The translations under genes were made by a program, and so were the position numbers. The notes beneath the pieces are model-generated. The model had not been told where the DNA came from and did not search any database. It saw only the letters and a program-made list of their open reading frames with translations. Positions 61,841 through 64,000 of a DNA stretch of 64,000 bases are shown here, in pieces. Source of the DNA: Thermococcus thioreducens (GTDB lineage: Archaea > Methanobacteriota_B > Thermococci > Thermococcales > Thermococcaceae); contig NZ_CP015105.1 of NCBI RefSeq assembly GCF_002214545.1, forward strand, positions 1,178,001-1,242,000, read 5' to 3'. Position 1 is the first letter of the stretch; each line of letters begins with the position of its first letter.

Positions 61841-62860
61841 ATTAGAGGAAAACTCGGAAGAGTTATTGCACTAATTGCACTAATTCTTGCCTTTCAAGAG
61901 GTGCCCTCAACCACCTCAGCATGGGGAACAGCTAGGTGGCTCAAAGAAGGCACCCACGCAACGTACGCGCTCCTTGAACCCCCAGGCGGCCCAAGGGACA
62001 TCAAGGACCTGTACATGTTCCAGCTCTATCCAGAAATGCTTCCTTCCAGTGTTAGAATCGACATCATAAGCCGCTTGAGCGACGATTCTCCCTGGAAAAA
62101 AGACGGTTTCCCATTTGTAATCGGAGACTGCACAGGGATATTCCTTCGTTTTGAAATCGTCGATATCCAAAAGAAACTTGCCCGGGTTAACATCAGCGTG
62201 ATGTTTGTGAATGCCACCCTCGAGGGCAACTATCTCGAAATAATCCCCAATCTGACGATATGGAAGGTGCTGAACCTTAACCTGACAACCATGACGTACT
62301 TTGATAACGGAACCCCCATCGGAAAGGCCACCCTCTTCATCGATCCATCGGATACACCGAGACCCGGGGAAGTGCTCTTCAGACTTAAGGGGCTTTCAAT
62401 GGAGACCAACGTCTCGGTAGGAAACGTCACCTACAGTGCCTATGGCAACAGCACGGTTCTGACGTACTACAGACCCTTCAAGCCGCCCCACATCGGAATA
62501 ACAACCAGGAGTTTCTACTTCAGCGATGCCGGGGAGAACTGGTCAATCTCTGGAGGGGGAAAGGAAGAGTACACCTACGACTTCCTAACCGGCGTCATGA
62601 TAGCGGGAACCTTCAGCCACTCCACCGAGCTGATGGCCCTTGGAGTTTTTAGTATTGATGGTATGGACAGAAGAATCCGCGGAAAATCAGAAGCTGGGGT
62701 GTGGCCAGACGGCATCAAACTGTATGACACGAACATCGCTTTTCCCGACGAAGGAAACTCTTCCCCTCCCGATAGTCTCTGGAGGTACTACCTGTACTCC
62801 GGAATTCTGGCACTGATGGCTTCACTTCTGGTGAGGTGGTGGAATAATGGGCACCGTTAG
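61841..62860 (+). CDS. Type I membrane protein of the right cassette (probable ATT start)
   Basis: The 339-aa protein has a signal peptide (RGKLGRVIALIALILA), an outside domain beginning AWGTARWLKEGTHATYALL and a C-terminal anchor (YYLYSGILALMASLLV followed by RWWNNGHR). KLYDTNIAF and LFIDPSDTP recall the left-cassette paralogues. No ATG, GTG or TTG opens the signal peptide. ATT at 61841 is 6 nt after GGTGGTGG and 34 nt after the TATA element TTTATAAG (61800-61807). The first regular start, GTG 61901, would remove the signal peptide. Confidence 0.72.
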   Translation: MRGKLGRVIALIALILAFQEVPSTTSAWGTARWLKEGTHATYALLEPPGGPRDIKDLYMFQLYPEMLPSSVRIDIISRLSDDSPWKKDGFPFVIGDCTGIFLRFEIVDIQKKLARVNISVMFVNATLEGNYLEIIPNLTIWKVLNLNLTTMTYFDNGTPIGKATLFIDPSDTPRPGEVLFRLKGLSMETNVSVGNVTYSAYGNSTVLTYYRPFKPPHIGITTRSFYFSDAGENWSISGGGKEEYTYDFLTGVMIAGTFSHSTELMALGVFSIDGMDRRIRGKSEAGVWPDGIKLYDTNIAFPDEGNSSPPDSLWRYYLYSGILALMASLLVRWWNNGHR

Positions 62861-63626
62861 AACCCAGTTGGAGTGGGAGCTGAATGATCCACTGAAGCTC
62901 GTTGTTTTCCTCTTCGGGTTCTTGCTGGCAGGGCTGGCGTTCTTGAAGGACGCCCTCAGTATGGGAGCAACCGGCATGTTGAGCCCCTTCAGCCAGGGAT
63001 CCGCCGTTCACTACGCCAAAACCATTCCAAGGCTTGCCCTGCCAGTTTTATCCCAGGAAGCCTACAGCGTTCTTATCTTCGTTGCAGTTATGCTCTCCAC
63101 CCTTTCAGTAAGGGGTGAGATTGACTCGCTGGCTGCCCTAACCGTATACTCGCTCCCGATCAGGAAGTGGAAGTTGTTCCTGATCAAATTTGTTTCAGTC
63201 CTAGTTCTGACGGCCCTATCATTCGTGATCCCCTATTTCCTGGCCGTGGGATACGTCCTCTCTGGCTCTCCTTCTCTCCTCGCCGGGATACTCGGAGACG
63301 GGGTCTGGAGTAATGTTCTGACGTTTTTCCTGATTGCGGTCTTCTACACGGTCTCGGTTTCCATTTTCATAGCCCTGCTGTCACCGAATTCGTTTGCCTC
63401 GATTCTGGGGGGACTCTCAGTACTGTACGTCCCGGTTATTCTCGGGATATCCAGCCTGCCCCCGTTCAGCATCTCCGCCGCTATGTCATCCTATCTGAGT
63501 TCGGTGGCCTATGGAATGGGACACACAGTTGCCGCCCACGGGAATGTGGCTGGGGTTGGGTTCTTTCTTCCCTCCACGCTGTTGGCGGCATCGGTAATCC
63601 TCAGCGAAAGGAGGGATGCCCGGTGA
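62847..63626 (+). CDS. ABC-2-type permease of the right cassette, 259 aa
   Basis: About six helices are seen, with the amphipathic QLEWELND segment before the first and the coupling region SLAALTVYSLPIRKWKLFLIKF. It is the homologue of the 255-aa permease at 11579-12346 and takes the same place between an anchored outer protein and a small bitopic protein. The ATG lies 7 nt after GGTGG and overlaps the previous gene by 14 nt. Confidence 0.88.
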   Translation: MGTVRTQLEWELNDPLKLVVFLFGFLLAGLAFLKDALSMGATGMLSPFSQGSAVHYAKTIPRLALPVLSQEAYSVLIFVAVMLSTLSVRGEIDSLAALTVYSLPIRKWKLFLIKFVSVLVLTALSFVIPYFLAVGYVLSGSPSLLAGILGDGVWSNVLTFFLIAVFYTVSVSIFIALLSPNSFASILGGLSVLYVPVILGISSLPPFSISAAMSSYLSSVAYGMGHTVAAHGNVAGVGFFLPSTLLAASVILSERRDAR

Positions 63627-64000
63627 AGAGGTTTGCAGCGTTCCTTCTGCTCGCCCTTCTACTCTTCACCATAGAATCGCTACTTCTTCCCCGGTACTAC
63701 CAGGAGACCCCAACGGCCTACGGATTCTTCAGTGACGATGGTTCCTCCGTTTCGGTGTTTGTCCCGACCGCAAGAAGGGTCGCCATCAGCGTCGTAACGG
63801 AGAATCTGGATAGGTGTGAAATCGAGGTGTTCGATGGCGTCCGGAACAGGTTCATCACGAACCTGACCGCAATGGGGAACATGTACCGGGAGATGGAGCT
63901 TCCCGATTCCGGGACGTACTATTTCGTGTACCATGGAAACGGCACTGCGAGGATAGCCGTTGGAACCCTCGCGATGTACCCATCTAGAGGAGTGTTGAAA
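63623..64000 (+). CDS. Small bitopic protein of the right cassette (cut by window end)
   Basis: A GTG at 63623 overlaps the permease stop as GTGA, after GGAGGGATG. The first 126 codons give an N-terminal helix (RFAAFLLLALLLFTIESLLL) and a beta-rich outside domain with CEIEVFDGVRN and LPDSGTYYFVYHGNGT. This repeats the pattern VIEVYDVITGE and REGDYLIINNGTD of the left 153-aa protein. The rest, and any ATPase after it, are outside the window. Confidence 0.8.
   Translation, partial: MKRFAAFLLLALLLFTIESLLLPRYYQETPTAYGFFSDDGSSVSVFVPTARRVAISVVTENLDRCEIEVFDGVRNRFITNLTAMGNMYREMELPDSGTYYFVYHGNGTARIAVGTLAMYPSRGVLK

Overview
The window is chromosomal DNA of a hyperthermophilic archaeon of the order Thermococcales, most probably a Thermococcus. 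The evidence is formaldehyde:ferredoxin oxidoreductase, the aIF1A–RIO1–KH–topoisomerase VI block, the TIP–glmS–aglB neighbourhood, archaeal EF-1alpha and EF-2, a PfAgo-like Argonaute, GGTGATG-type ribosome binding sites, TATA boxes about 25 nt before starts, and many 4-nt gene overlaps. Nearly all ORFs opposite real genes are GC-rich shadows and were left out.

Layout. 1-3.9 kb: a C/D box sRNA at the left edge, the wyosine enzyme Taw2, formaldehyde:ferredoxin oxidoreductase and a MoaD-like protein. 3.9-4.3 kb: paired palindromes, a decayed gene and a perfect inverted repeat beside tRNA-Ser(GGA). 4.3-10.3 kb (minus): S10, EF-1alpha, a secreted protein, EF-2 and an HD phosphohydrolase. 10.3-15.9 kb (minus): a seven-gene chain with one small secreted protein, three paralogous signal-peptide/C-terminal-anchor proteins, an ABC-2-type permease, a small bitopic protein and an ABC ATPase. 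16.2-24.2 kb (minus): MptA, then the reverse of aIF1A, RIO1, KH protein, Top6B, Top6A, DUF530, DUF1699 and DUF4129. 24.5-27.5 kb: metal ABC transporter, RNase HII and an MNT/HEPN pair. 27.5-29.3 kb is an eroded accessory island. 29.3-42.7 kb holds a membrane glycosyltransferase, methyltransferases, TIP, GlmS, AglB, a MoaD/MTH1187/methyltransferase/ParB-like operon, adenylate kinase, pyruvate kinase and a peroxiredoxin. 43.6-45.9 kb is a long catalytic Argonaute in visibly AT-rich DNA. 45.9-56.6 kb holds radical SAM, archaemetzincin, a prenyltransferase-repeat operon, fluoride channel, CoaBC, racemase, MazG-like and TldD/TldE genes. 56.7-61.8 kb: DUF835, an ATPase_2 gene with two palindromes, and two MFS transporters. 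61.8-64 kb: a second, divergent copy of the ABC/secreted-protein cassette, cut by the window end.

The best candidate for an undescribed system is the duplicated cassette (10.3-15.9 kb and 61.8-64 kb). Type I membrane proteins with large outside domains are translationally coupled to a permease, a small bitopic beta-domain protein and, in the complete copy, an ATPase; a small secreted protein leads the complete copy. The second copy appears to begin its first gene at an ATT codon. Other strong signals are two 34-nt hairpin elements with a compensatory base-pair change and no tnpB nearby, palindromes hugging the starts of ATPase_2 genes, and several structured leaders. No CRISPR array, cas gene, complete insertion sequence or rRNA gene was seen.
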